Assembly: GCF_000002995.4 (NCBI RefSeq)
Contig: NW_025062477.1
Location: 12,940,696 to 13,004,695, forward strand
Direction of reading: 5' to 3'
DNA: 64,000 nucleotides
From: Brugia malayi
Lineage: Eukaryota > Nematoda > Chromadorea > Rhabditida > Onchocercidae
Each line of letters opens with the position of its first letter. Position 1 is the stretch's first letter. Positions 30,354 to 42,760 of this stretch are shown here, piece by piece. The position numbers and the translations under genes are program-made. Below the pieces are notes generated by a model. That model had not been told where the DNA came from, ran no database searches, and saw only the letters and a program-made list of their open reading frames with translations.

Positions 30354-33300
30354 GTAATGGTTTTATTTTGATTTTATTTTATAATTTTTAGTATTAAAAT
30401 TTGTTTGAATTCAAAGAATTGATCATTAATTAATAGATTAAAGTGGACAGTTGAACGGAAAATATCAAAGTGTGTATGTGTTTTCCTTAATCTATCAGCT
30501 AGAATTTATCCTCAGATCAAATTTTGGTATTTGATGGTAAACACCTGCTTCATAATTCGACTCCTTATAAGTGAGTTGCTCAGCGAAGCATAGGAAAGGT
30601 ATGATGAGGCTTATATGATCATTTTAGGATATAATTAAGTATTTAATTACTAACTATTGCATAAATTAATCATCCATATTGGCAATTTTTACACATTAAT
30701 CGTATGAAGCTTACAAAAAAATACAATAATATAAGCAAAAGATAAAATCACATAATCTTTTATTTGGATTTGAAAACATTTTCAAATTGAAATTATCCTT
30801 TTTACATATCTTACGACTTTGAGAAATAAATGATAATTGTATAATAGTATTCCACTTTATGCATAATTCAGCGCATCAATTTTTAATTGAAATTTAATAA
30901 TTAATAAAATTCTGTAATAATAAACTTTTTATTTAGAGAGAAAAAACACAGATTTAAATAAACAAACAAATTTTGAAAATTTTCTTTGTTTTATTGAACA
31001 AATTTAATTACTTCCCAAAATTATTGAAAAGTCATAATTTTTTTTTTTCCTTTTCATTTTTTCTAGTCAATTTTGAATAAAAATTTATATGAAAAGAAAA
31101 GAGAAAAGGATGAATTTAATAATATATTCGTCTTTCGGTTTATACAAATGGTATATTGTCGAACATATTATTCATTCAATAACCCATTATTAAGTATTCC
31201 TTTTTTCAAAAAAATTTTTTTTTTGCAATCTTGTGATTTAATATGAATATATTAGATAGAAAATTTTTTAAAGTAAAAATTTATAAAGATTATAATAAAG
31301 TTTATCAGATATTTTACTTCAAATACTTCAAGATTTTTTAAATGCTTTCAATTTGGTTTTTTTTTTTTGAAATTTCTTTAACAATTTGTGGTCATAATAG
31401 TTTTTTGATACTAAAATTTTGTTATAAGTAATCATAAATTGAAAATATTTCATTCAGTCAACTTATAAGTGTTCGTTTAAATATTTTTCTCCCTTTGTTT
31501 GTTTTTTTTTTTTTTTTTTAAAAAAAACATTCTTAAATATTATTTAAATGTTTCTTTAAAAAAAAAATATTTCATTGTTATCTATACGATTATCAAAAGC
31601 TATAAAAAATTACACTTTTGAATTTGAAACAATTAATAAAGGCTATGAATTATTTTAATCCTTCAAATATATTGAAACTCAATCATTACCTGTTCTTTTT
31701 TTTTAATTAACCTTAAATAATCATTCTTTCTTAGTGATTCTAAATTGCTTATCTATCACTAATTATTGTTGTTGGTAATTACTTTTTTATCGACTTACTT
31801 TTTCCACTTATTGTTAATATTATTACGGTTCATCTCATCTTTAAAGACGAATAATTACTGTTACTTAATTCTTTCAAATCATTTCTACTATTTAATTTTT
31901 ATTGTTATCTAATGAATTACTTACTATTCATTTCATTTATTTTTTTCAATGTAAAATGAAACAACAATGGATTTGTTTAATTTGTTTACAAAAAATTTCA
32001 GTTCTCATCAAATTGATATAAGCATTGCATGTGTGAAAAGTTTTTCATCACATGCGATATGATTTCTTATATGAAATACTGTGACAGATAGTTGACATTT
32101 GATTGATGATCAGGAGGAACCGGGAGAGAGCATAAGGTGAAATTTGAACTAAGTATTGTGTTTAACTGACTTAAGAATGGAAAATATCACTGTAGGATGA
32201 TGATGATAAATCTGTCAATGTGTCAAATAAAAGTTGTCAAAATTGCTGTGATGAACAAACCTTACAATTAAAAATAACTTTGATGACATCCAATGACATT
32301 AACTTGGCAAGTATAAGATGATGACTATTTCAACAAATTAAAGCCATATTGCGGGAAAAGAAGAGAGTTTGCTTAATTTTTTGCCAACATTTATTTAAAA
32401 AAATGATAATTCATTCAAATTAGAAAAAAACTTTCTTCAATTTCTTTTTTTTTTTTTTTTTTTTTGTCTTTCTAAATTAATTTGGAATATTTGCCCTTCT
32501 AATGCTATCATTTCATCTCTTACTCCTTTTTGTCATTTTATGAAAAGTATTTTAAAAACAAAATTTGCAGAAATTATTTATAATGTTAAAAACTAAATTA
32601 AAAGCTTTTGAAAAAAAAAAGGTTAATATCTCTCTCTTTCCTTTTTGAATTTCACTGTTTTAAAAATAAAATATTAGTTAATCGATTGAACTGAACAAAA
32701 AAAAAAAAGGAAATTTTAATATCATATTATAAATGAAAAAAACTTTTTGTTTTGGCATTTCAATTTCAAAGTGAATTTAAGCATGCTGCTAATGATATTA
32801 GTATCGTATAATATAATGACAAATGTTTTTCAATAAATAAATAAAAAATTTTAATGAGTTTTTTTTCTGAAACTGTTGTTTACTACCGTAAAAAAGATTA
32901 TTTTATAATCAAAATAAAATTTATATATTTAAAGCACGCAATGTGTGCTAGCAGAATTGATTTCTTCTTGAATAAAGTATTTAGAAAATTGAAGAAAGAA
33001 ATTTCAAATTGTCTTGAAATTACTATTAGCAAGATATGTTTAATAAATATATTAAGGGGGTTGAAAAAATAATATTTTTTGTGAAATTTTGTTTCAAGTC
33101 TATTCAGGTTCTATTTAATTATATGTGAATTTTTCAACGTCCATTTGTTTGTAAATTTATAACTCAGATGAAATTCAGTTAATGTATTTTTAAAATAACT
33201 AAAATTTTTTAATTTGATAGAAAATTTCCGAAGAAATCAATGAAATATCGTTGAAATTTGCTATTTCTTGCAGTATCATTAGAATTAAATTGAAATTCTT

Positions 33301-36300
33301 ATCAAATTTTTATTTAATATTCTTTAAGTTTACTGTATTTGTTGACTACAAATTATCACTAATTTTTGCAGTACTTTTTTATTTCATGCAAATCAATTAA
33401 AATACATAAACTTCAGCATGCTTACATCGATATATTTCAAATTTTCCATTTGCTTTCGCGCATAGTTACCCATTCATTCCAACCAGTGATGCGACAATTT
33501 CATACGGTGGCGGTATCCCAACAGCTATTCATCATTGCTCAGGACAATCTTTGATCGATCCAAATGAGTATGATTTCGAAAGTATGGCTCTAAAGGTTAA
33601 ACTTTTGACATTTTAATTTCAATATTTCTAATGCTAAGATATGTGTTTATTTTTGCTTAACAAATTCTAACCTCATTTTGATAATTTCCTAATTTTAACT
33701 TCAATGTATCTAAATTATTCATCTATTGGCTGGTGATAAATTAAATCATTTTAGTTTCTTTTGTTAACTTTGTTATTGATTTTGTGGTGCTGAAATTTAT
33801 TAAATTTCAAATAAACACTGTTTGACTTGATGGAATTTCAGGCACTTGGTGGTTTTATTTTGATATTGAATGAGAATGGTGATATTTACTATGTATCAGA
33901 AAATATTGAAACTTATCTCGGCTTTCATCAAGTAATTAGAAAAAAATTCATAATAGTAAAAAAAGACAAAAAAATTTTATTAAGTTTTAATACCTCATTT
34001 CATACTGTGAATGTAATAATTTCTAAATAAATTTTTAAATTAAAATAAAATTTGAACAAATATGAGTTGCATAACTGATAATGATTAATGAGAGTAGTGG
34101 AATCGCTATTGCTACTAATTAAGTAAAAGCATAAAATTATAGTGATACTTTATGACTGACCAGAAAAAACATTTTTTGTTATTTGATTAAGAATTATGCA
34201 CAAGTATTTGATTTTCCTTTAAATTAAAAATAACCTTTTCATCAATTGTATTACTACATTTTCTAACAAAAAATAGATGATAAATTATCAGATGTCTTTT
34301 CAGTCAGATATCCTTCATCAATCTTTATTTGAAATGATACATTCGGAAGATCGGGAAGATATCAGATTGCAATTAGCCTGGAATTACAATGTACCACTTC
34401 ATATAACCTGTTTACAGGATATTCTTACACCCAGTATGAACTAATTATCATTTTAATATCAATATTATATATATACAATAAAATAATTTATATCAATTTG
34501 ATTACTTTTAAAATTTATTTTCAGATGGTATGCCTTATTTAGAACGAAATGTTAATGCTCGATTTCGTTGTTTATTGGATAACACTTGCGGATTTCTCGT
34601 TCGTTTTTTCGTGTTTTGTTGCAAATTTTAATTATCTCTTATTGTAAACATGAAACTAATTTAAATTTATGCAAATCCACAAATATATATAAAATAGTTT
34701 AAGCAATTATTTCACGTAAAATAAATTTATAATGTTTGCATTTAACATATCTGTGATAAGAAGTGTTAAGTTAAAATTTTTCATTTTTTATAGAGGATAG
34801 ATGTACGTGGAAAGCTAATGAGTCTTCATGGTTTGCCGAATTCTTACGTACTGAACAGGATAGAAAATCATTCTTCCGGTAATATGGTTCTTGGCTTAGT
34901 TGCCGTTTGCAGGTATACATAATAGCATCCGATTTTATAATATCTGTCATCCGACAAACTTTTTCAATGTGCTGCGAATTTCTTTTCTTTTTATATAGCA
35001 TTTTCAAATATATATTTTGAAGTTATCATCAAACATTATCAGTTATTTAAATTTCTTCATTTCTAGTCCGTTTGTTCCACCAAATGTTGCCGATCAGCAA
35101 CAAATGGATGATCCAATCTTGAAAACGAAGCATTCGCTTGATTTTACGCTTGTTTCAACTGATAATCAAATGAAGTTTGCTTCTAATTTTTTTATAAAAA
35201 TTTAAACAAAAAGAAATTTCATAAAATTTTTCTTTTGCTTTTTTTTCTGTCAATTAATTTGCTGAACATTTCAGAGCATTGTTAGAATTGGATGACAAAA
35301 ATTTGCCATATAGCTTTTATAATTTAGTTCATGTTGACGATGCAACATGTATTGCTGAAGCACATAAAGAAGGTTTCTTTCATTAATTATCAACCATAAT
35401 ATGAATCAATAAACTGGACAGAATGACCAATGGTCAATTTTATTGACTCCTATGGTCAGTTTTAGATAGCAAGATTCAAAATTTATTAACATTACTAAAA
35501 ATGTAACAGATGGAATTAATAATAGTTGTTGCTCTTTTTTCCAATTATTTTCTCTTTTTTTTGCTTTCAAAAATTTGTCTAAATGTATCCGTGAGTGAAG
35601 AAGAGGATAATTAATGAAAATATTAAAGAAAAGTTCTAATTATAAAGAATAAAATATTGCATAACCATTTAATATATTTCTGAAAATTTCAATTAGCAAA
35701 ATTAATAAAATTCAGAAACTTTCTAACTCATACTTGAAAAAAATCAATAAAAAATTTGAACACAAAAAAAGAAGAAAGAAGTAATTAATGAAAAAGTATA
35801 ATTTCAATGAAATATACAATAACAATAAATGTTCATATATATATCATTAAAGCACATTAAACAAATAAAAGGGAAAAAAAAACTGCCAGAAAAAAGTTAT
35901 ATTTTTAAAATTTTTCTAAAATTTCAGTAACAAAAAATAGTGCAAGTGGCATATTAATTTATCGTTTAATAAGTATACGTAGTCAACGTGTATACTGGAT
36001 TCAAAGCAGTTGCCGAATGTTTTATAAAAATGGTAAACCTGAAACAATTGGTTTAACACATCGACTTTTAACGTAAGTTTATTTTCTATAAAATTATTAT
36101 TTCTTCTTTTTTTAACTTTCCAAAATTAAAAATTTTAATCGATTTAGCAATCATTGTTATGCTATTATTTGATAAAAAAAATTATGAATGTTTTTTTATT
36201 TTCAAATGATCTTTTTTCTTGCTAATTTTTTTCGGATATATTTTACAAATATGTTTTATCAATAAAATAAAATTGAAAAAATTTTCAGATTAATTTTATA

Positions 36301-39300
36301 TCTTTGTTACCATAGCAAAAAAGATATTTGAGTCCTTTTTTTCCGCTTCATATAATTTTTTTTTTTTTTTTGCACCTAATAATTCAAATAAATCCATGTA
36401 TTTTCATAATAAAGCATTTTAAATATGATCAAAAATGGGAATGCATAAATGTAATTAATTAAATTTATATTAAAAATGCATTTCCTCCCATCATAATAAT
36501 TTTTATTTTTGAAGTTTTTTTAATCTCCAAAAATTGATTATTTAATTATTAGTAAATTTTCGTTAAAAATGCTTTGCAATTTTGCTTGTTTTTAGTGAAG
36601 TTGAAGGGATGATGCTATTTGAAAAGCGCACATCATTAAGAGCTAAATTATTATCCTTTGATGATTCTCTGCTGCAGTCACCCAGCAATCTGCAGTCCAC
36701 TGCAGCATTACCATCAACCTCCTGTGGTAAAGATAAGTACAATTATATTAATCACAAGAAATTGAAAAATTTTTAATCAAAATTGAGATTTGATTAAGTA
36801 ACATTAACAGTAGATACGATAGGGCATCGGTGGTTCAGTGGTAGAATGCTCGCCTGCCACGCGGGCGGCCCGGGTTCGATTCCCGGCCGATGCAGCGTTT
36901 TTATTAATTTTGTGTCTGCTGAATTTATCTTAAATATGCTTCTTTCTTATACAGGAGATGTCACATCATTATCGCTTTGTATGATTGGTTCAGAGAAGAA
37001 TCGTTGTTCCACTTCAAAACGACAGAATGCACAATTTGCTGCAATGCCAACAAGGTAAAAATCATTAGTCTTACTTCATTTATTTATCTATCTAATATAC
37101 TGGAATACTATGGTATCAGAGTATTCTCTTCTTTTCTTTTGATATTTTCTTCATGTAAATATTTCATTTCATCTCACGTCACATATTTTATCAAATAGGT
37201 AAGAAAGATTATTTTGAAAAACGTAATTGTTTTTCGAATAAATTTTGCTCTCCTACGTAAATAGACGTTTTTCTTTCCACTTACGTGTGCTTAGTAATTA
37301 CATTTAACGATCCATAATAAAAAGTATGTATTTAGATGTGCAGGAAATATACGATAATTGCGCATTGTTTACAACTCACAATTATCCGTAAAAAAAAAAA
37401 TGAAACAACGTTCAATAACCAACTTCCAGTTTTTTTTTTTTTCTTTTTGCAAGAAAAAAAAATTTTTTTCCTTCGATAATTTGCAAGAAATTTCTAAGAA
37501 AGAAAAAAGAACTGTAAGAAGTTTTTAGATCGAAACATTCGTTATCAATACCAGTAAACCGGAATATACCAACACAAGTATCAGTGAGAGCAGCGGAAGT
37601 TCAGCAGGAGCAACATTTATCAATACGTGGACGTAAACGAAAGAAACAAACCAGTAGCATTAGTGCTAATCAGTCATCCATCTTATCAGTACCTCAGTAT
37701 TCAACCTTCATGATGCCAACTACAAGTAATAATTTGAAAGAGACACAGGTAAGCTACAAATGTATTTTAAACTTTTTATTTCTTTTAAAACTTTTTTTTA
37801 CGATTTTTAAAATATTTGAATTTTTGTGAAAATTTGTCATTCTTATTCTGTTGGCTTCAGTTCTGCTCCAAATCATTTTTCTTTCATGATTCCTAAAATA
37901 TTTTTTCTGCTTTCTTTCTACCCTTTAAAAAAATTGTTGTGCACTTTCAGATGGAAAATGAAGGACAGCAACAAATTTTAGTTGCTACTACAGCAGCTGC
38001 CACTCAAAGTGAAAACTTTGCCACTACTGCTACAGTTATCTGCGGTGTATCGGGAACCAACAACCCATCGATGATTCCAGGATTGCTTCAATTACCTCAG
38101 GTTTCATCAAATTAATAATTCTCTTTCTTAATTACATTTTCAAACTATTTATGTTATAATTAATCACTTTTAATAGAATTGCACATATCCTTTTGAGGAT
38201 TTAACCAGCTTTCCGGGATTAACAGCATATTTTTCATCGGATAATACTACCGGTACAACGCGACATGAACAAAGTTATCACTGGTCATCGGCAACAAAAT
38301 CAAACTATTGGCCATCATCATCGTCCTCTGATTTGTACTACCAAAATTATATGACTAATAATGCCGGTTAGTTGATCGAGATTACGAGAAAAAGAATGCT
38401 ATCATTTGAAATAATCTCTAATTAATAATTATGATAACGATTTTATCATTAAACTGATAGCATGAAGATCATCCTCATGAAACTTCCTTTTTTTTTTCTT
38501 TTCTCAAACAAGATTATAATGATGGAATGTTTTTCAAAACTGAATAATTCGTATTGAAATTTATATCGGATTCATTTTTTAATTTATAACACATTTAAAA
38601 GATATTATTTCAGCAAATTGTTATCAAATTATTGTATCCATCACCATATTTCTTATTTAATTACTAATCATTTTCTAGTTCAAAAAGCTAGGAAAAAAAA
38701 AATTGTAATTATTGTTTTTTTCTTTTTTTTCTTTTGCTCTTAGTTTATGCTACAGCAATTTCCAATGGATTTTATCAATCACAAATGGAACAAAATAATT
38801 TGATAGCTGCAAGGAATCGTATGGAATATCCAACATTCTTTACTTCCAACGATCTAACTTTTACAGGTGTTTCATTTATTAATTTAGTAATTATCTAAGA
38901 TACAGAAACAGTCTTGTCCTATCTCGAAAAAGACATTTAGTCTTCAAAGAAGGAAGCTGATTTATCTTGAAATGACATTTAAATCATTGGTCTTATCATT
39001 AAGTACGTAAGCAAGCAGAATATTCTGAATAATTGAAAATAGCAGAACTCTTATGTCTTATCAATAAAATAATTGCATATTAAATTTGCTTTTATTTATT
39101 AAATATAATCAGTCCAATGATTGATAATTTAATCTTATGTGTTGAAAATTTTCAAATTTGAATTTAAAATTTAGGTTCCACTTATACACCAACACCTGCT
39201 CAATTGCTCTTATCATCATCTGAATTGTTGCAACCATCAACTGCTGTACAATCTACAAATACAAATTCAATATTCAGATCGACTGTATTTGATACATCGG

Positions 39301-39802
39301 GACATTCAACGATAGATGTAAGTCCCGCGATGATTTTTCTTCCTAACATAAAATAATCTTTCATTCATGTAAATTTGACCTTAAGTTAATATATTTAATT
39401 TGCTAACTTTCAAAACTTAATATTTCACTAAAATTTCTAACTGTGCGATTATTGCATAAATTTTTTTTTTGCGTCACTATCAGCGAAAAGAGAAGATTAA
39501 ATTGTTGAGGGAATATTTCATTTAAAAAAAAAAAACAACAATGATTTTGTTGAATAAGAAATTCTTTCTCTAAAAATCAAATTAGTTTGAGAAATAAAAA
39601 AAAAAAATAGTTTGATGATTTTCTGATGATAACTTATCACTTTTTTCTTCTGCAGACTTTTAGTGCAGCTATCAGTGATTACACTCAATCAATGCAAATG
39701 ATAACGGGTGATAACGGTGGAGAAGTGACAAATTGTAGCAATACATCAGGTTCGACGGGTTTTAATTTAATCTCAGAAGTAACAAATACACTCCTCGGAT
39801 AA
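24581..39802 (+). CDS. ahr-1: aryl hydrocarbon receptor homologue, bHLH-PAS factor
   Basis: Ligand-class bHLH-PAS transcription factor that in worms pairs with AHA-1 (ARNT) on XRE sites and controls neuron and blast-cell fate. Nineteen coding exons: 24581-24618, 28787-28909, 29296-29360, 33417-33595, 33842-33931, 34304-34433, 34525-34598, 34794-34912, 35067-35174, 35275-35372, 35928-36072, 36596-36726, 36955-37054, 37529-37748, 37951-38100, 38177-38366, 38744-38866, 39175-39317, 39656-39802. Every junction keeps phase, giving 790 residues. N-terminus MYANKRRQRNFKR; bHLH about 25-75 with basic NPSKRHRERLN; PAS-A about 130-300; PAS-B about 300-405; basic RGRKRKKQ about 500-507 (possible NLS); Ser/Thr/Gln/Tyr-rich tail; C-terminus NLISEVTNTLLG. 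Both ends match C. elegans AHR-1 as I recall it, but the tail makes this protein longer (the worm protein is about 600). Introns 1 (4168 nt) and 3 (4056 nt) are the largest. AATAAA at 39826-39831 is a likely poly(A) signal. Confidence 0.95.
24881..24964. repeat. fourfold TAC(T/G/C)GTA motif cluster in ahr-1 intron 1
   Basis: Four related words begin at 24881 (TACTGTAGCTA), 24916 (TACTGTAACTAGTA), 24932 (TACGGTAGTTG) and 24950 (TACCGTAGCTAGTA). Spacings are irregular. It lies about 260 bp after the first coding exon. Confidence 0.4.
28568..28613. repeat. perfect 19-bp inverted repeat, 8-nt loop
   Basis: Arms 28568-28586 and 28595-28613 are exact reverse complements around the loop AAAACTAC. 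It lies in ahr-1 intron 1, 173 bp before the bHLH exon. A hairpin RNA, small MITE remnant or chance AT-rich inversion are possible. Confidence 0.7.
30295..30353. repeat. (TAA)n microsatellite in ahr-1 intron 3
   Basis: About 19 uninterrupted TAA/AAT units inside the 4-kb intron between exons 3 and 4. Confidence 0.95.
36824..36894 (+). tRNA. trnG-GCC: tRNA-Gly (anticodon GCC)
   Basis: A 71-nt cloverleaf. Acceptor stem 36824-36830 (GCATCGG) pairs perfectly with 36887-36893 (CCGATGC), with discriminator A at 36894. The D-arm A box is TGGTTCAGTGG. Anticodon GCC is at 36856-36858 within CTGCCAC. The T arm has B box GGTTCGATTCC at 36873-36883. No intron. It lies in ahr-1 intron 12 on the same strand, so RNA polymerase III would work inside a polymerase II unit. 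All stems are intact, so it looks functional. Confidence 0.98.
36898..36902 (+). terminator. Pol III terminator of the tRNA-Gly gene
   Basis: Run of five T starting four bases after the tRNA end, the usual Pol III stop signal. Confidence 0.75.
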
Positions 39803-42760
39803 TGCTTCATTTATTTATGATAGTCAATAAATATTTCAAGAAGTGTGTTTAATGCAAAAAAATTACCAAATACACTACCGGGCAAGTAGGACAAGTTTTT
39901 TTTTTTTTTTTTTTGCCGATATTACCTCTTGGATTCAGAATGTCTCAAATAAGGTAAGTTTTAAAAATTTGTAAAGTCAAGAAAAAAGTGAAAAAAAAAG
40001 GAAAAAAACTTCAACAAATTTAAAACAAAACTAAACTTAAAATGTAAATTTAAAATGAAATTAAAATCAAACGGATTTGAAGTCATGAAATCAATTTTAT
40101 TTAATGGAAAAACAAAATTATTTTCCGCGAAAATGAAGTGAAATAAAATAAGAGGCATTAAATATATAAAATTTGATATGTTACAGAAAGGAAGAACAAA
40201 AAGTTTTCGTTTTCTTTAAAAAAATAGTTGAAAGCATTTTAAAAAAACATTTGTAACCATCGTAGAAATTAAATCTTTTTTTTTTTGTTGTAAAAAGGAC
40301 TTTATTTCCAATCAAACAATTTATGTAATTGTACTTCCAGCTCAATTTTACTTACACAGAAATTATTAACTTCCTAAATGAGACTGATTTTATAAGTTCA
40401 GATAATATTCATTTGATTTCAGTTTCACATAGATATATTTTATATATATATATAAGGGAAGATAATCAAATCATATTTTGATAGTTTTCCCGTTTTTCAT
40501 TTTTAGTAATTTTAATCGAAATTAGATTTTGCTTAAAATTTGCTAATTTTATCGAAATAAAAATTTTCTACTTCTGTGTCATTTTTTTATTTTTATTGGA
40601 AAATTTAAATTGGAATTTTTTCTTTTCCATTCTGACAGAAAACAACAAACTGAGATGCAAGATGAGCGGCGGAAAATGGTAAAGCAGAAAAACGGATTTG
40701 TCAGCCTTAACTAGTAAAACGGTCGGAAATGAAAAACGTTTCATGAATAATAAATATGAAATGGATTTCTTTCTCTATTTGTTCCTTCCAGCACATTCAT
40801 ACTTCATTCATCTGTATCGCTTATTATTGACCTTTGAACCCAGTCATTTTTCTTTCTTTCTTTGGTATGCAGCAAAAGACGAGCAACAACAATAACAATT
40901 ACAATATTCATTTCTTAAATCACAGCATTTATTAAATTTAATGAAAATTAAAATCAAATATTTTTATATATTTATTTGAAATTTTGTTATTTACATAATA
41001 CTTCGAAAACTTGCACTCATTTTAAATAATTGCTTTTATTGAAACAAGTAAAAAAATAATAAATATTAACTATTTTATGAATAATTGATCGATTAATAAT
41101 GTTTTGTTATAGCATGTAATATGCAAAAAAAATTTTTTCAATGTTATGTTTAAGTTGTACCAGCATAAAGTGAGATACTATCAGAAATTGATAATGATAA
41201 TCAGTAAGGACAGAAGTTGGGGCCAATAAAAGGCCCAATAAAATTTAAGGCAGCTAATTGATAACCATTTAAAAAGTGAACTTCACATAAAAGGAATTTA
41301 AACATGGATCTTACCCATTTTGTTCTAAATCCTTTAAATTGGAGATTAATTAAAGAACTAAATTTTCGAAGAGTACTTCAAAACGTCAAATTTTGGATTT
41401 GATTCATTCAAGAATTTGAATCACAAATTTCTATCAGTGTCTCACTAGCAATTAATTATAATGTGTAATGAGTTTAAAAACATGCAAAAAGAAAAAAAAA
41501 GGAAAAACGGAGAAAGAAAAAAAAAAGAATGAAAGAAAATTGAGGACAAATGCAAATTAATTTTAGGGTAAAAATAGGGTAAATTCTGAAAAAATTTGCT
41601 TTTCACCTGACATTACCATTATTATTAACGGTAAAATTAACGAATACACAAACTGAAATGATTATGAAGGACAGAAAATAAAACGCAAAATTTTTTAAGA
41701 TCTGACTAAAATTATAATTCAGACACTAAATAACTATTATGAATACTTTTTCTGAATTGAAAAGAAATTTGTGAAATTATGACTTGAGAAAAAGAAAATT
41801 TATTGAGAAAAATTTATATCAAAAAAGAAAAGAATACTAGTCTAAAATTTCAATACTGAAAAACATTTTTAAACTGGGAAGTCCTTGGTAGATAACATTT
41901 TTAGGCAATATTCTGCTTTTTCCGGAATAAAATAAACAAACAAAGAAGTAATCTTAAACAACCAATTGTACCTTTTTCGGATTGTAAATGATCCATCTGT
42001 TTAGATAATTAGTATGGAGATAAGAAAGGAAGTATCATTCTCTTACATCATTATTTCCATATCTTTTTGGGAATCAAAACAAAGATTTTAAATTTATTTT
42101 GTAATTTTATTTCAGAAATAGTTTTCAAATTTTATCATTGATTTATATTATTTTCATTGTGGAAAATTTCGACAACAAAAAAATGTGTTATATATATATA
42201 TATGGAAAACCGATATACAAAAAATATACTTACTCAAAATTCCTAGAAATTAATATTCTTTAAATTCTTGAAAATTTTCACAGTTTCTATTACAAAAAAA
42301 AAAAAATGATATACAAGGAATACATAATGCAAACATTAAAATTATCAGCATATATATATATATATATATAGGAAGGATATTTCGTGGTAAAAAATAGTTA
42401 TATTTGACAAGTTGGTATGAAATCGTAGAGTAATTCTGAAATATTGAAATCTGGAAAATAATTAAAGTAATAAAGCTAGAAATTCCATAAATTTTACTAA
42501 TTCTATCTCTTTAATTGGTATGAAAATTTTTTAAAGAATTTCGAGAAATTTAAATGTTGAAGGTAAATGCTAAAATGATTGAGATTTTATCAATTCATGG
42601 AAGATAAAAATAAAATGATATGGTTTTGTAATAAGGTATGATGAATAAATGATAACTGATATTTCAATTCGCTTTTATAATTTGCATAATTCCATAAATA
42701 TTTGACGATTATATTGGAAAATCAACGATATTATTTTAACAGCTAAACCAAAAATTTCAT
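39803..42760. other. convergent intergenic region, ahr-1 to PDZ gene
   Basis: About 3 kb of AT-rich DNA holding the 3'UTRs of the two convergent genes. Seen: a T-run near 39900, TA repeats near 40440, 42190 and 42355, and a pair of GGCC(C)AATAAAA words at 41221-41243 carrying two AATAAA hexamers 12 bp apart, possible alternative poly(A) signals. The open frame at 40698-40895 has no family likeness. Confidence 0.5.

Noticed and set aside
40698..40895. 65-codon frame after ahr-1
   Set aside because: ahr-1 already ends at 39802 with the conserved C-terminus and a poly(A) signal. The frame has no family likeness.
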